In this document: positions 11,590 to 22,261 of the stretch, one piece after another | Position numbering within the stretch: the stretch's first letter is position 1 | How the letters are laid out: each line of letters starts with the position of its first letter | DNA from: Trachelipus rathkii | Taxonomy: Eukaryota; Arthropoda; Malacostraca; Isopoda; Trachelipodidae | NCBI GenBank assembly: GCA_015478945.1 | Contig: JABUQX010113490.1 | Location: forward strand, 1-33,082 | DNA length: 33,082 nucleotides | Reading direction: 5' to 3' | Position numbers and translations under genes: made by a program | Notes under the pieces: generated by a model | The model's input: the letters and a program-made list of their open reading frames with translations, nothing else | Told to the model about the DNA's origin: nothing | Databases searched by the model: none

Positions 11590-12650
11590 TTACTTAGATA
11601 TAAGGCATAGTGACGGAGCTTTCATAATATTATTAATTTATATTTATATGGGTTTATGTACTGGTAGGAGACAATTTTAAGAGGGACAATGATGAGTCAC
11701 TATATCTTATAAAAATTATTTGAATTTTTTATTCTTCGGGTGGTGATCTGGGACTACGGTCACCGAAATTCAGGCCCTTTTCTGCAAGGCTTTTCTTTTA
11801 AGATCGTCCACAGCTATTAATTTCGGGTCATTATATTTCTAGAGAGCATAGCATCGTGTCCTTAAATTAATTTATTTTTTAAACTATTCTATTTTTATTA
11901 ACTGGTTCTGACTGGAACCATGGCGTCTACTTTTAGTATAGTGTTCATATCAGTGCGAGGCCTTTTTAGGTATTATTCTTATTTATTGATGTCTTGATAT
12001 TAAATTTTAGTTGTGGGTTGACTGGGACATTCGAAAGGGGCCAATGCGGCTTCTTCTAATTATTAATTTTTATTTTCGGTTGACTGGGAACGAGTCCTAT
12101 CAAAGAGAACAATTGCGGCTTCTCAATATTATTCATTATTTTAGATTATTGAGTTGACTGGTGACCACTTATTCTATGCAGGTCTTCAGTGGCACGATTT
12201 TTAATTATGTCATTACTTTTGGATGTGACCTATTATCATATAGATCTTATATATATATTATTGCGTTGACATGGGACAGAGTTCTAGAATAGGCTTATTG
12301 CTGTCTTTTTTCTTATAGTTTATTTATTAAAATTATAACATTCACTCGGGTTGTAAATTCTGAGAGGGGAGCTTTTCTAAGCAAGAGAAGTATGAGGACC
12401 ATTCGATGAGCTTACTTAAATATATATAATTAATATTTTATAAATATTAACAGGATATTTGATACCTGGACAAATCGTCTAAAAAGTGACATTAAACTAC
12501 AGTGCTTCTTAATATTATTTTATGGTCTAATTCTATTTGTATCATCTCTTATATCGAGACTTTATGGAAATATTCATATTCTTATTGATATAATTATTTA
12601 TTTATTATGGGAGCTTCTGAACAATGGGAGATTATACTGTGAAGACGTTA
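11590..12650 (+). repeat. Satellite block 1, forward orientation
   Basis: Diverged monomers carrying the forward core TTGACTGGGACA..., followed by GGCCAATGCGGCTTCT and then an AT-rich spacer. Clear examples occur at about 12013-12052 and 12078-12123. Monomers before about 11890 and after 12180 are strongly diverged. The spacing is about 65-110 bp. Confidence 0.7.
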
Positions 12651-12659
12651 AGTGCTGGA

Positions 12660-13560
12660 GACGCATTTACTTAACACTCTATTAGTTCAGAATAAATAAA
12701 TTAGGAAGCTGCATTTGACTCTCTAGAATGTTCCAGTCTAACCAAATAAATAAGAAATTAATACAAGCCTTAGTCCAGTCATGGTCCTTTCTAAATGAAG
12801 ATAAGTCCAGTCATTTCCGGATAAGTATAACAGAATTAATAATTAAGAAGCAGCACAATGGCCCCTCTACGACATATCATCCAGAAACACATAATATATA
12901 CATAATCACTAATGAGGATAATACGTTATAGAAGGCACTGTATGAGCCATCCAAAGTCCCAGTCAACAATATAGAATTACATAAATTAAAAGTAATTATA
13001 AATAAGCCACATGGATCCCTCGTTCTAAGTAATGTCTCACATCTAACTCAATTATAAATATATAAGATAAAGAATAGATAATTAAGGAAGCCGCAAATGG
13101 TCTCTATTTTAGCAAGCTTGTCTTCCAGTTGGAGCAAATATAAATTATAATATATGAAGAAGATATGCCTCCTGCATATTGGCCCCTCACCTTAGATATG
13201 TTCGCGGTCATATTTCCTCATAAAAAATTTTGAGCATATTAGAGAAATTTTTAATAATAAATTTAATTTGCATTTTTAATGAATAGAATTTTAATTAAGA
13301 AGCCAATAGACTTAACCTTACACCTGTACAGCATGAGAGTCAAGCCAACAATATATCCTGATAATTATATGAAAGATTTTTTGAGAGAGTAAAAAGTCTC
13401 ATTATGGCCCTCTGAGAAGTGGGTCATATTCTCGCAAATTCTCATAAATAATCTATAAGAGTAAGAACTTAAATGTTTTTCAATTTTCAAGAATCTACAT
13501 GAAATTTTTTCGCCTATCTTGACTGTCCCAGGCAACCCATAATATTTAGATCAAATTTCG
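12660..13560 (-). repeat. Satellite block 2, reverse orientation
   Basis: The same satellite, now reading on the plus strand as GAAGC-GCAT...CTCTAGAATG-TCCAGTC-AACC. Cores are recognisable at about 12705-12760, 12850-12870, 12940-12965, 13005-13045, 13087-13105 and 13510-13550. This block is the most diverged. The 67-codon frame at 12728-12931 runs through monomers and is not a gene. Confidence 0.68.
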
Positions 13561-13599
13561 AAGAAATAATCCTATTATTTTCGGATATAATATATTTTA

Positions 13600-14990
13600 A
13601 TTCATAGGGTATGGTATTACTGAAAAAACAAACTGTTTTAAACAAATAATAACTGGAACGATACGGCTTCTGAAATTTAATTATTCTTATTTTTAATTTT
13701 TGTGGTTGACTGGGACAGTCTTATGTGGAGTTCTCCTCCATGTGGCTTCTATTATATTGCATGATATGCTATTATTTCCTTTATTACATAGAAATACATA
13801 TATAAAAATTATTATTCTTAATCTATAATTATTTTTATAGGGTTTATTGACTGAGGACATTTCATCAGAGGGAGGACATAATTACTAGACTGGCTTCTCA
13901 AATTATATTAATTTCTTAATTGGTTTAACTGGGAGATAGTATCTAAAAAGGACTCATAGCGGCTTTCCTCAATGTATTTTATTACTATTTACTTTATAAT
14001 TTTATATTTGAGAGTTGAACTGGGTAACATTTTAAGAGGAGATTAATGTAATTAGTGGCTATTTAATTATTTATATTTAATTTATTAATTCTTATCTTGA
14101 TATTTGGAAAATACTAGATATTGAGTACTCAAATATGCTGCTTTCTTAAGTATTATTTATTTATTTGATATATACTATTATTATTAGGTGTAACTATGGG
14201 GTAACAATTAAAGTATATTCTAGTAAGGAGCTCACATGCGTATGAGCTTTCATTTTATAATTATTTTAACATAATAAAACGTATACATAAAAACTAGATT
14301 TTGAGAAATAGTTTGATGCCAGAGGCTTTTTTATTGTTTATTTTCATTATTATTATTTATCTTATACATTTGAACTGGGGAGTTAACTTACAGAGGTGTT
14401 CCAATTGTGGCTTTATTAAATTTATTATGTATTTTTAATTATTAATTTTTATTTATTGGTTTGAACTGTTGGTCATATGTGTTTAGATAGGGGGATTTCC
14501 ATTTACGTTCTTTCTGTGGAAGACTTTTATTTTATATTTCTTATTTTAGATTTATTTATGGTTAAATCAGAAACATTTGCATTATTTTTTTCTGTTAAGG
14601 TAAGCCCGTGCGGCTTCTTAATTATTAATTTTTATTGGTTGACTGGACAATCGAATACTTACATGCGCTATCCGTTATCAGTATTATTCATGTTTATTAT
14701 GGTTATACTGGGACATTCTAGAGGGGTTCATTCAGCTTTTTTAAATTGTAATTCTTAATTATTAATTATCTATGGGACCTGGACTCGGGACAGTCCTAGA
14801 TAGGCCATGCTGCTTCTTAAGAATTCAATTATTCATTAAATTTTATTAATAATTAAATAATGGATTGACTGGGTAACATATTCTATAAGAGGGAGGCCAA
14901 TTGCGAGCCTTTTATTTTAAAATATTTAATTATCTTTATTATTATAATATTTCATTGTGTTATAGAATGGTGAACATATAGTTTATAGGT
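13600..14990 (+). repeat. Satellite block 3, forward orientation
   Basis: Forward monomers resume: GTTGACTGGGACAGTC at about 13701-13716, GGTTGACTGGACAATCG at about 14638, and GATTGACTGGGTAACAT at about 14864. Each is followed by a GGC(C)-x-GCGGCTTCT-like segment and an AT-rich spacer. The 93-codon frame at 14477-14758 is a chance reading through several monomers. Confidence 0.75.
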
Positions 14991-15164
14991 AGAGTATAGT
15001 TGATTGATCCTAAAATATATATAGTATATTCATATATTACTTCGATATATACTTATTTTATATTTATAATAATTTAAATTATAAATATTAACTTAATTTT
15101 ATTTATTCAATTTTATATTATATATATATAATATAATAATAATATAATACTAAAATATTCGTGA

Positions 15165-16367
15165 CGTCAGAATCCAATCTAGAGTGGTCCCTTCAACCCA
15201 TAATTAACAATTAAGAATAATTTTTAATAATAATTAATGTCAATTAAAATGAATTAATGAATAGTAATATAATAAAACCCGCATGGGGCCTACCGTTAAA
15301 CTGTCCCAGCAACCAACATAATTAATAATTAAGAAAATATTAAAGCCGCATTGGCCCCCTCTAGAATGTCCAAGTCAATCCATTATATTAATAAATAAGA
15401 ATAATAAGTTCAGAAGCCGCATGGGCCCTATCTAGACTGGTCCAGTCACCCATAATAATTAATAATTAAGAATAATAATTAAGAAGCGGCATGAATCCCC
15501 TCTAGAATGTCCCAGTACCCATAATAATATAAGAACAGATACTTAGAAGCCGCATCGGTAATATTCAGATTGTCCAGTCAAAGAACCAATAAAAATTATT
15601 ATTTAAGCAGCCGCATTGACCACTCTAGAATTTCCCCTTCCAACCCATAATAAATAATAAATAAGAATAATGCTTAAGAAGACGTATGGGCCTATCTACA
15701 CTGTCCCAGTCAACCCATAATAATTAATAAATTAAAAATGAATAATTAAGAAGCCACATTTGCCTATCTAGTATCCCAGTCAAACTATAATAAATAAGAA
15801 TAATAACTAAGAAGCAGCATGGTACCTTTTAGACTTCCAGTCAACCAAAAAAAATTATATAATTAAGAAGCCGCATTGTGTCCCTCTAGAATGTTCCAGT
15901 CAACCATAATAAATAATAAATAAAAATAATACTTAAGAGCCGCATGGTCCTATCTAGACTGTCCCATCAACCAATAATAATTATAATTAAAATAATAATT
16001 CAGAAGCGACATGTTAATCCCTCTAAAAGTCCCAGTCAACTAAAATAATAGAATAATACTGAGAAGCCGCATGGTCCTTTTTAGACTTTCCCAGTAACCA
16101 ATAAGAATAAATAAATTGAGAAGTCCGCATTGTTTTCCCCTCTAGATGTCCAGTCATAAAACCCTACAATTTAGAAATAAGAGATAATTTTTATTATAAT
16201 AATAATGGTAATTAATGTAATTTGACAGTTAAAAGCCACATGGGCGCCTATCTCTAGACTGTCCCGTCAACCAATCTAACAAATTAATAAAAAGAATAAT
16301 AATTCAGAAGCCGCATGGGCCTACTAGACTGTCCCAGTCAACAACCCATAATTAATAATAAGAATAA
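15165..16367 (-). repeat. Satellite block 4, reverse orientation, two alternating monomer types
   Basis: This is the best-preserved block, with about 15 monomers. The start motif GAAGCCGCAT recurs at about 15341, 15413, 15481, 15546, 15605, 15675, 15750, 15810, 15867, 15935, 16003, 16062, 16120, 16231 and 16307, giving a usual spacing of 57-76 bp. Type A carries CCTATCTAGACTGTCCCAGTC. Type B carries CCCCTCTAGAATGTCCCAGTC. The types mostly alternate B-A-B-A, implying a dimer repeat of about 130-140 bp. Spacers are AATAATTAATAATTAAGAAT-like. Type A contains the perfect interrupted palindrome GACTG-TCC-CAGTC. Confidence 0.88.
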
Positions 16368-16520
16368 ATTATTCTTTAATTATAATTATTGTGGGTTTGA
16401 CTTGGGACAGTCACGATAGGCCCATGCGGCTTCTGAATTATTATTCTATTTATAATTATTATATAATTGACTGGGACATTTCTAGAGGGGCCATTGCGAC
16501 TTTATTATTTATAAATTTTA
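16368..16520 (+). repeat. Satellite block 5, forward orientation, end of the array
   Basis: Two forward monomers, one with GGGACAGTC...ATAGGCCCATGCGGCTTCTG (about 16403-16435) and the next with GACTGGGACATTTCTAGAGG (about 16470-16490). They end the array. Together with the last monomer of block 4 they form a head-to-head inverted repeat. Confidence 0.85.
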
Positions 16521-16524
16521 AGGG

Positions 16525-17598
16525 AAATATTTTAGTTTCATGTCTAATTATTGTTATTAGTTTATTGGATATTTGAGTTCAATTTGAAGCCTGCGTAATA
16601 AAGAACTTCTGTTTGTGATGTAATTTTTATTATTATTTGTGAACACATTATGAGGAGACTTGAATTCATTTTCTGATGGCGATGTATATACCATCACCAG
16701 AAGAAGTTTTGGGAAAATAAGAAATTATCATTTTATTGGAAGGAAATCAGACCACGACAGTATTGCATCGATTTTCAATCAATGTGTCGCGTAAACTAGA
16801 AAGGCTGATGATTAAATATTTCAAAAGATAAGCTTTGTCTTAAAATAGCTATTTAGAAAAACAATATGTTGTTACTCTAGATAACAAATTATTTTTTTCC
16901 CTTTTAATACAATTTTATTGTAAAGGGGACTCTCACATTTAGCTAATTGAGTTAAAATATCCCCATCACAAATTTTGAAAATGCTACATTATTGTAAATT
17001 TTTTTAGCGATAATTATTACCTGTAGAAAGGAAACTGTAATTGTAAACTAATTATAGAATATTTTGAACAATTATTTCCTACTCACTTGTTTCTTTATAA
17101 GAGTAAATTTAATTTGCGTGTCATTAGCTGTGATGTTAATTTTTTCCTTTTAATTTCATTCAACTGCAACATAAATTAATATATTTTAAAAGAGAAAATA
17201 AAAAGCATAAAAAGAATAGTGTAAGTGCGCGCGCTCATACACACACAAGGCTGTGTTTGTCTGTCTGTTTTACTAAATTTATTCATTTTATAATAGTGTT
17301 TAAAACAAGTCCTTAAAAACGAAAAAAAAAACTTTTTATTCTAAAATAACCGTTTTTATTATTACTTAACTTAAATATCGAAGGCAGTAAAAGACAAATA
17401 AAATATTGAAGTGTGATTTAATTTACATCATTAGCGAAATCGTAATTCGTTATTTGCTTTTTTGAGTTGTCTTCTCGTTAAAGGAATTCAAAGAGTGATT
17501 TGCGAGTACTCTTAGTTTGAATCAACAAAATGTTCCATGGATAGTTAATGGTAATCGCCTTCATTGGCGTGTGCACTACCAGGAATCTGGTATTGTAA
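16525..17598. other. AT-rich sequence, no recognised gene
   Basis: No family is recognised on either strand. A possible small exon lies at about 17513-17590: it follows a CTCTTAG acceptor-like site and reads NQQNVPWIVNGNRLHWRVHY on the plus strand. The only support is composition. It runs directly into a (CT)n tract. Confidence 0.35.
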
Positions 17599-17705
17599 CT
17601 CTACTCTCTCTCTCTCTCTCTCTCTTCTGTCTCTCTCTCTCCTCTTCTCCTCTCTCTCTCCTCTCTCCTCTCCTCTCTCTCCCCTCTCCCCTCTCCCCTT
17701 TTCTC
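17599..17705. repeat. (CT)n microsatellite
   Basis: About 100 bases of CT dinucleotide with CCTCT interruptions. An 84-codon plus-strand frame reads it as Leu/Ser; this is not a gene. Confidence 0.95.
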
Positions 17706-18775
17706 TTCCCTACTAAAAAATATTTCTATAATAATAATAGTAAAAAAAAAAAAAATAATATTAGAATATAATTAAATAAATTTAAAATATTGAAAATTAA
17801 AATAAAAAAGAATAATATATATATATATATTGATATATATATATATATATAAATAATAAATATATAATAATATATAATAATATATATAATATAATAATAT
17901 ATATATATATGTATAAGTAATATATATATATTAATATTACGTTAGTAATAGTATTAGTTGTAGTAATAATCTTTAATTAGTAATTACCGTATATATATAT
18001 ATATAAATATAAGAAAATTATGAGTATATATATAATAGAAATTAATATATATAGTATATAATAATATTATATAAATATAATAAAATTCAAGCAGTTCGAA
18101 GCTCCTGCATTGCCCATGAGTTCTAGTAAGGTAGGAACTATTTAATTACATTGCTACGTGACCTCAAGAGGACCAAACCCTGGCCCTTTGCTCGTAACTT
18201 CATCGCTCTCTTGTGGCCACAGTAATATAATATTATATATAATACTATATATATAGTATATATAGAGAGAGATAAGGAATGATATATATATATATATATA
18301 TAAATAGTAATATATAGCATTCCTCATTTATATTATTCTAAGATGTTATTTAGAATCCGAATTTGATTAAGGATTAATTTAAAAATAATTGAAGTAATCG
18401 TGAGAAATGAATTACGAAAAATGTTTGAAAAAAAGTGGAAAAATGAAAAAAAAAAAAAAAATAATCTCTGCAAGGTAAGGAAATATGGGATAGGCGAGGA
18501 ATGACTTCGATCTAATAAAGAGAGAAAAATAGAAATAATGAAGCATTATTCAAATGATTTTTATAATGGCTTCGCGAATCTTGAATTTATAGAACGTTTT
18601 ATTACCATATATTATATAATATATAATAGATATAATATTATAGTATAAAAATATATAATATATAATAAATATATAGGGAATCCTATAATTATTATAGATA
18701 TATATTAATATATATAATATATTATAATATATACGTTAAATAGAAATTAGGCAAAAATTGTAGCACCAACCTTGA
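17706..18775. repeat. AT-rich DNA with (TA)n and poly(A) tracts
   Basis: Successive TA-rich blocks (17815-18080, 18225-18320, 18605-18735) are separated by short mixed-composition stretches. One of these (18090-18230) has no recognisable coding content. The 60-codon minus-strand frame at 18320-18138 spans TA repeats. Confidence 0.8.
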
Positions 18776-18779
18776 AAAA

Positions 18780-19490
18780 AAGGTACGTTAAAGCATTAAA
18801 AGAAAATCTCTGTGCGGAGTAACACTACTACAGGGCGAAATAAATGTGACATCTCTCGTTGAACAATTGTATGATATCAAAGCAACAGTGAAAAAGTTTC
18901 TAGCTTTTAAGCTGTCGAATAATACCACAGCATTTATTGTTTATGCGCGTTAACATCCATGTGAAACAACACGGTAGAACTTATGCAGCAGCGAGTGCAA
19001 CTAGGTAACTATTTAGAGACGGTAACCGACTACTAAATTTAATAGAAGGAAGAATAGAAAAGGAATTTTATAACCATAAAATGGATAGAAAACTCGCACG
19101 AAATGGACGGAAAGAAGGTTTTTTGGAAAGTATCGAATATATTATACGAATCTAAAGAACATTTTCAAACGCGCTGGCTTGAAGTGTTAAAGGAGCTCAG
19201 AAAGAATCAGAGGCATATTAATACCTTCTCAAAAAATCTGTAAATCTATTGAAGTTATGAGTTATTCTAGACTAACTTCAATGATCCATACTTCTGCCAT
19301 TATTAGCAATCATATCAGTCTTCTAATTTGGTGACAGCAACTGGCTTGAATCTATTGAAAATCGTATGTGTTTATCAGAATTAATTACCAGCATTAATGA
19401 ATACATCGTTTCAAGTTTGGGAAGTTTGCAACAGAACTTTGCCTTCTGTTATGGAAGGAGGAATACCTCTTTGAGAGATCAATTTAAAAT
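18780..19490 (+). other. Unrecognised coding-like stretch next to the Polinton insertion
   Basis: Several plus-strand frames look protein-like in succession: LLQGEINVTSLVEQLYDI with VKKFLAFKLSNNTTAFIVYA (about 18820-18950), NIHVKQHGRTYAAASATR and LIEGRIEKEFYNHKMDRKLA (about 18950-19110), and ENRMCLSELITSINEYIVSS with LGSLQQNFAFCYGRRNTSL (about 19360-19480). Switches between frames and isolated stops suggest a broken gene or uncorrected indels. I do not recognise the family. The Polinton target site (19498) lies at its 3' end, so the insertion may have truncated it. The right flank (31199 onwards) shows no obvious continuation. Confidence 0.35.
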
Positions 19491-19497
19491 AAAGATA

Positions 19498-19503
19498 TAG
19501 GGC
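19498..19503. repeat. Left copy of the 6-bp target-site duplication
   Basis: TAGGGC immediately precedes the left terminus. Its partner TAGGGA follows the right terminus (31193-31198), matching at 5 of 6 bases. A 6-bp duplication is the length produced by Polinton integrases. Confidence 0.7.
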
Positions 19504-19589
19504 AGTAGTACGGGGAGGGATTTGCTCGTGTGAAGTTGCCGCGACCGTTTTTGACTCTTTGTGTTGGGAGCGGCGCGACGCGGTGGTGA

Positions 19590-19930
19590 CTCTTACCTTT
19601 GGGCAACCTGAATTTTTTACTTAACTTTTTTGGGCCTTTACCTTTTTGAGGACTTACTTTTTTCGACCGAACCCTTGTGGTCCTGCCGAGCGAGGGCGCG
19701 AGCGGAGGGGTGCGGCAACTCTTAATTTGTTTGAGAACCTAATTTGGGAACCCTTAGAATGTTTGATGAACCGGCCTATTGTAGGAACCGTGATTTTGTG
19801 GTAGGGAGACCCCTTATGAATTTATTGGAAGTACCTAATCTAGTTTTGGCAACCTAACTTTTTGTAGGCAAACCCTAATTTTTTATGGCAAACCTATTTT
19901 TGCAACCCTTCGAAAAAGGGGTGCCCAAAG
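19590..19930. repeat. Minisatellite in the outer left TIR (about 17-20 bp unit)
   Basis: Irregular repeats of GGCAACCCTAATTTTTT, with variants such as GGCAACCTAACTTTTT and GGCAAACCCTAATTTT. The inverted equivalent in the right TIR is at about 30850-31000 (AAAAATTAGGGTTGCC and TTAGGGTTCTC-like units). Confidence 0.75.
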
Positions 19931-20814
19931 CGTGCGTCCGCAAACCGTTGGTGACGCGTACCATGGCCACCTAGTATTTTTTCCGACCTCAACTGCGCCC
20001 TTATGTGGTAGCGAACTATCCATGGCGCTTTTTGACCCAGCGGTAATTACCTGATTGTGGCAACGCCCTCAGATTTTTTGCAATCCGTAATTGGTTCGCG
20101 CTGGCAACGTCTAGAGAGAGAGCGCGTTCCGAAGGAAGGTTTGCTGGCCAAATCTGGTTCGCGTGCAAATGAGCGGAGCGGAGTTGCCCCCATTTTAAAC
20201 GACCCTAAATTTTTCTGACCAATGGGTCAATTTGCACGGTAATTTTGGGACCTTCTATGCTTGAGCCGCTTTTTGAGTATTAACGTGTTTACCATGATAT
20301 CGCGCTTGACGCTTGCCAGATACCATGGTCATTTTTCCCCGGCGGCGCGAGAGTATTTTTGTGCCCAGCGTCGTGGCCAGCCCCATCATGATTTCGGTTC
20401 CTAACTGTCGCATGTTATGGACCTACCTAGACTGAATACCTCACACCGCGCCTGCGCACAGGCAGGCGGTCGAGCACACAACACACGACACACACACACA
20501 CGAGGTCTTACACTAACGCCCATTCACATGACACTACTTTCCCATATGACACTTACATGTACCACTTATACAGGCTACAAACACAGACCAAACCCTTGTC
20601 TTCCAAATGGGTCACGTTTGGCCCATCGGTGAATTTTGTCCTTGCCTTAGGACTAGCCTCTTTTTGATGGGCGAGACGAGAGCGAGGAGTATTTTCATAT
20701 ATGACCACCATATACCATGTCAAGTTTGCCCCAGCGCCTAACTTGAATGGCTTGATGTTCAACCACCGTAGAAGTACCCTGGAGGTCTATAGTGTTCATG
20801 ATATTACGATTGAG

Positions 20815-20945
20815 TGGCCCAGTAGTGCCCAAATGAGTGCAAGTGAGTGCCAAGAACTCTCCAAGTGAGTGCCTAATGTATGCCGAGAGCGCGACGCGAG
20901 TGTGCCAAGTGAAGTGCCCAGTAGTGCCAACTAGTGCCACTGTTT
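20815..20945. repeat. Short GTGCC-type repeat in the left TIR
   Basis: Repeated AAGTGAGTGCC and AGTAGTGCC units about 11-20 bp apart. The right TIR has the complement at about 29930-30030 (GGCACTCACTTGCACT-type). Open frames on both strands here follow the repeat and are not genes. Confidence 0.75.
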
Positions 20946-21164
20946 CTCAAGGCCTTTCTAGCCTCCCTGAGCCCCGAATGCCTAATATGGGGGTCACCCC
21001 TATAATAGTGTATGGGAATCGGGAATGGTTGTATATTACAATCTGCAAAAATGCGTCCTGAGCGTGAGGTGGAGGGGAGGCGATTAGTTGTCGTAACACT
21101 TATTAGACAGACAAATACTAATCAGAAGAGCTACAGCATTTGAGGATCGAGTGACTCTGCAAAC

Positions 21165-21325
21165 GGTGTGAGAGTCCGCAGTCCGCAGGTACCCTCCGCG
21201 AAACCGCCGGGAAAGCGTGCCCGGCCGCAGCGCAATTAGTCATCCGTGCCCCGCGGCGGCGCCCTCAGCGCGACTATTGTGCCGACGGACCGCCGGCGCG
21301 TGCGTGTCGCAGACCAAAAAGTCCC
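21165..21325. promoter_or_regulatory. CpG-rich island in the left TIR
   Basis: An abrupt GC-rich, CpG-dense patch (GCCGCGCG-like words) in a window that is otherwise strongly AT-rich. Its counterpart in the right TIR is at 29570-29700. Lying between the terminus and the first gene, and duplicated at the other end, it is a candidate promoter or replication/packaging signal. No specific binding motif is identified, so function is inference. Confidence 0.35.
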
Positions 21326-21479
21326 GCGTGAACGAAAAATATGATACAATGTAATACGATTCAAGAATTGTCGTTTTCAAATTATACGATAGTCATTTTC
21401 AGTGTACTCTAATTGCGAAATTTTTAAAAACATATACTTTACATACTTCAAAGCGTAAAGAGTAAAAAACCCAATAGAG

Positions 21480-22027
21480 GTTTATTACCTAACAGCCTAA
21501 GGGGATTTAGCAGTGCCGGTTTTACTGCTTACTGTTTGACAACTCTCTGCTTTAACTGCTGCACATTCCGTGCTTACGCTTAACACTCTGCTTTTACTGC
21601 TTAATGCGTCGCTTACTGGCTTTAAAGCTCCCTCTTACTGCTTAACACTTCTGCTTAACTGCTTTAACTCCTACTGCTGTAACTCTCTGCTTTACTGCTT
21701 AAACTCATATTACATTACATACCTAAAGCCAGTAAATCAGCTAAATCAAATAGAGGTTACCTGACACCTAGGGGATTAGTAGCTTGTTACTCTACTGCTT
21801 TTAAACTTTCGCTTTACCCTTTAACTTCTGCTTTATCTTTAACTTCGGCTTACTGTTAACCAACATACAATTACATAGTGCCTAAAGCAGTAAAAGCAGT
21901 TTAAAAACTATAGAGTGGTTACCCTACACTCATATTGGGATGAGTACGCACAGTTTGTTGTAACTGCCTTTACTGCTTAAGCTTCTATGCTTTACCGGCT
22001 TAAGAACTTTCTTTCTGCTTAAAAACT
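21480..22027. repeat. Inner left TIR minisatellite, CTTTACTGCTTAACT unit
   Basis: Tandem units of about 20 bp (TCTGCTTTACTGCTTTAACT and variants). They are punctuated by a longer phrase recurring at about 21462-21515, 21711-21784 and 21869-21945: ACATACCTAAAGCAGTAAA, then AATAGAGGTTACC, then CTAGGGGATTAG. This gives a higher-order period of roughly 160-250 bp. The 64-codon Leu-rich frame at 21570-21764 is repeat-derived. Confidence 0.85.
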
Positions 22028-22261
22028 GTGTTCAAACCATAATTACGGGATTAAACGTTATGTTCTTTGAATTTTATCTTGTTATACTTTATTAATTATC
22101 AGTTTTACTTTGTTTTAATATTTATTATTTAAATTGCAAACGTAAAAATAGAAAACAACACATGCTTTAGGAAATGCGTTTATCTTTAATAAAATGTAAC
22201 GCAATTTTATTAAAACATATACGTGTGACTGGCTTACCATTATAAACGCATTATCATTACT
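22028..22261. other. AT-rich leader between the left TIR and the ATPase
   Basis: No gene is seen. TTTAATATTTATTATTTAA and AATAAAATG-like words could serve as promoter DNA for the downstream gene set, but nothing specific is recognisable. Confidence 0.4.

Larger units (their letters stand above)
19504..22027 (+). repeat. Left terminal inverted repeat, about 2.5 kb
   Basis: Mirrors 28893-31192. Landmark pairs in inverted order are the terminus (19504-19535 with 31161-31192), GTATATTACA at 21031 with 29832, CATTTGAGG at 21137 with 29734, the GC-rich island (21170-21320 with 29570-29700) and the inner CTTTACTGCTT minisatellite (21480-22027 with 28893-29445). From the outside in it holds a GGCAACCCTAATTTT-type minisatellite (about 19600-19920), GC-richer unique sequence, an AAGTGAGTGCC short repeat (20820-20940), the CpG island and the inner minisatellite. 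The arms differ in length and by many substitutions, so they are old. Confidence 0.88.

Noticed and set aside
14477..14758. 93-codon frame with membrane-like composition
   Set aside because: It runs through several satellite monomers. The T-rich spacers give Phe/Leu/Ile by chance.
11590..16520. CRISPR-like array of regularly spaced repeats
   Set aside because: The spacers are AT-rich variants of the same sequence, monomers drift gradually and orientation flips. This is eukaryotic satellite DNA.
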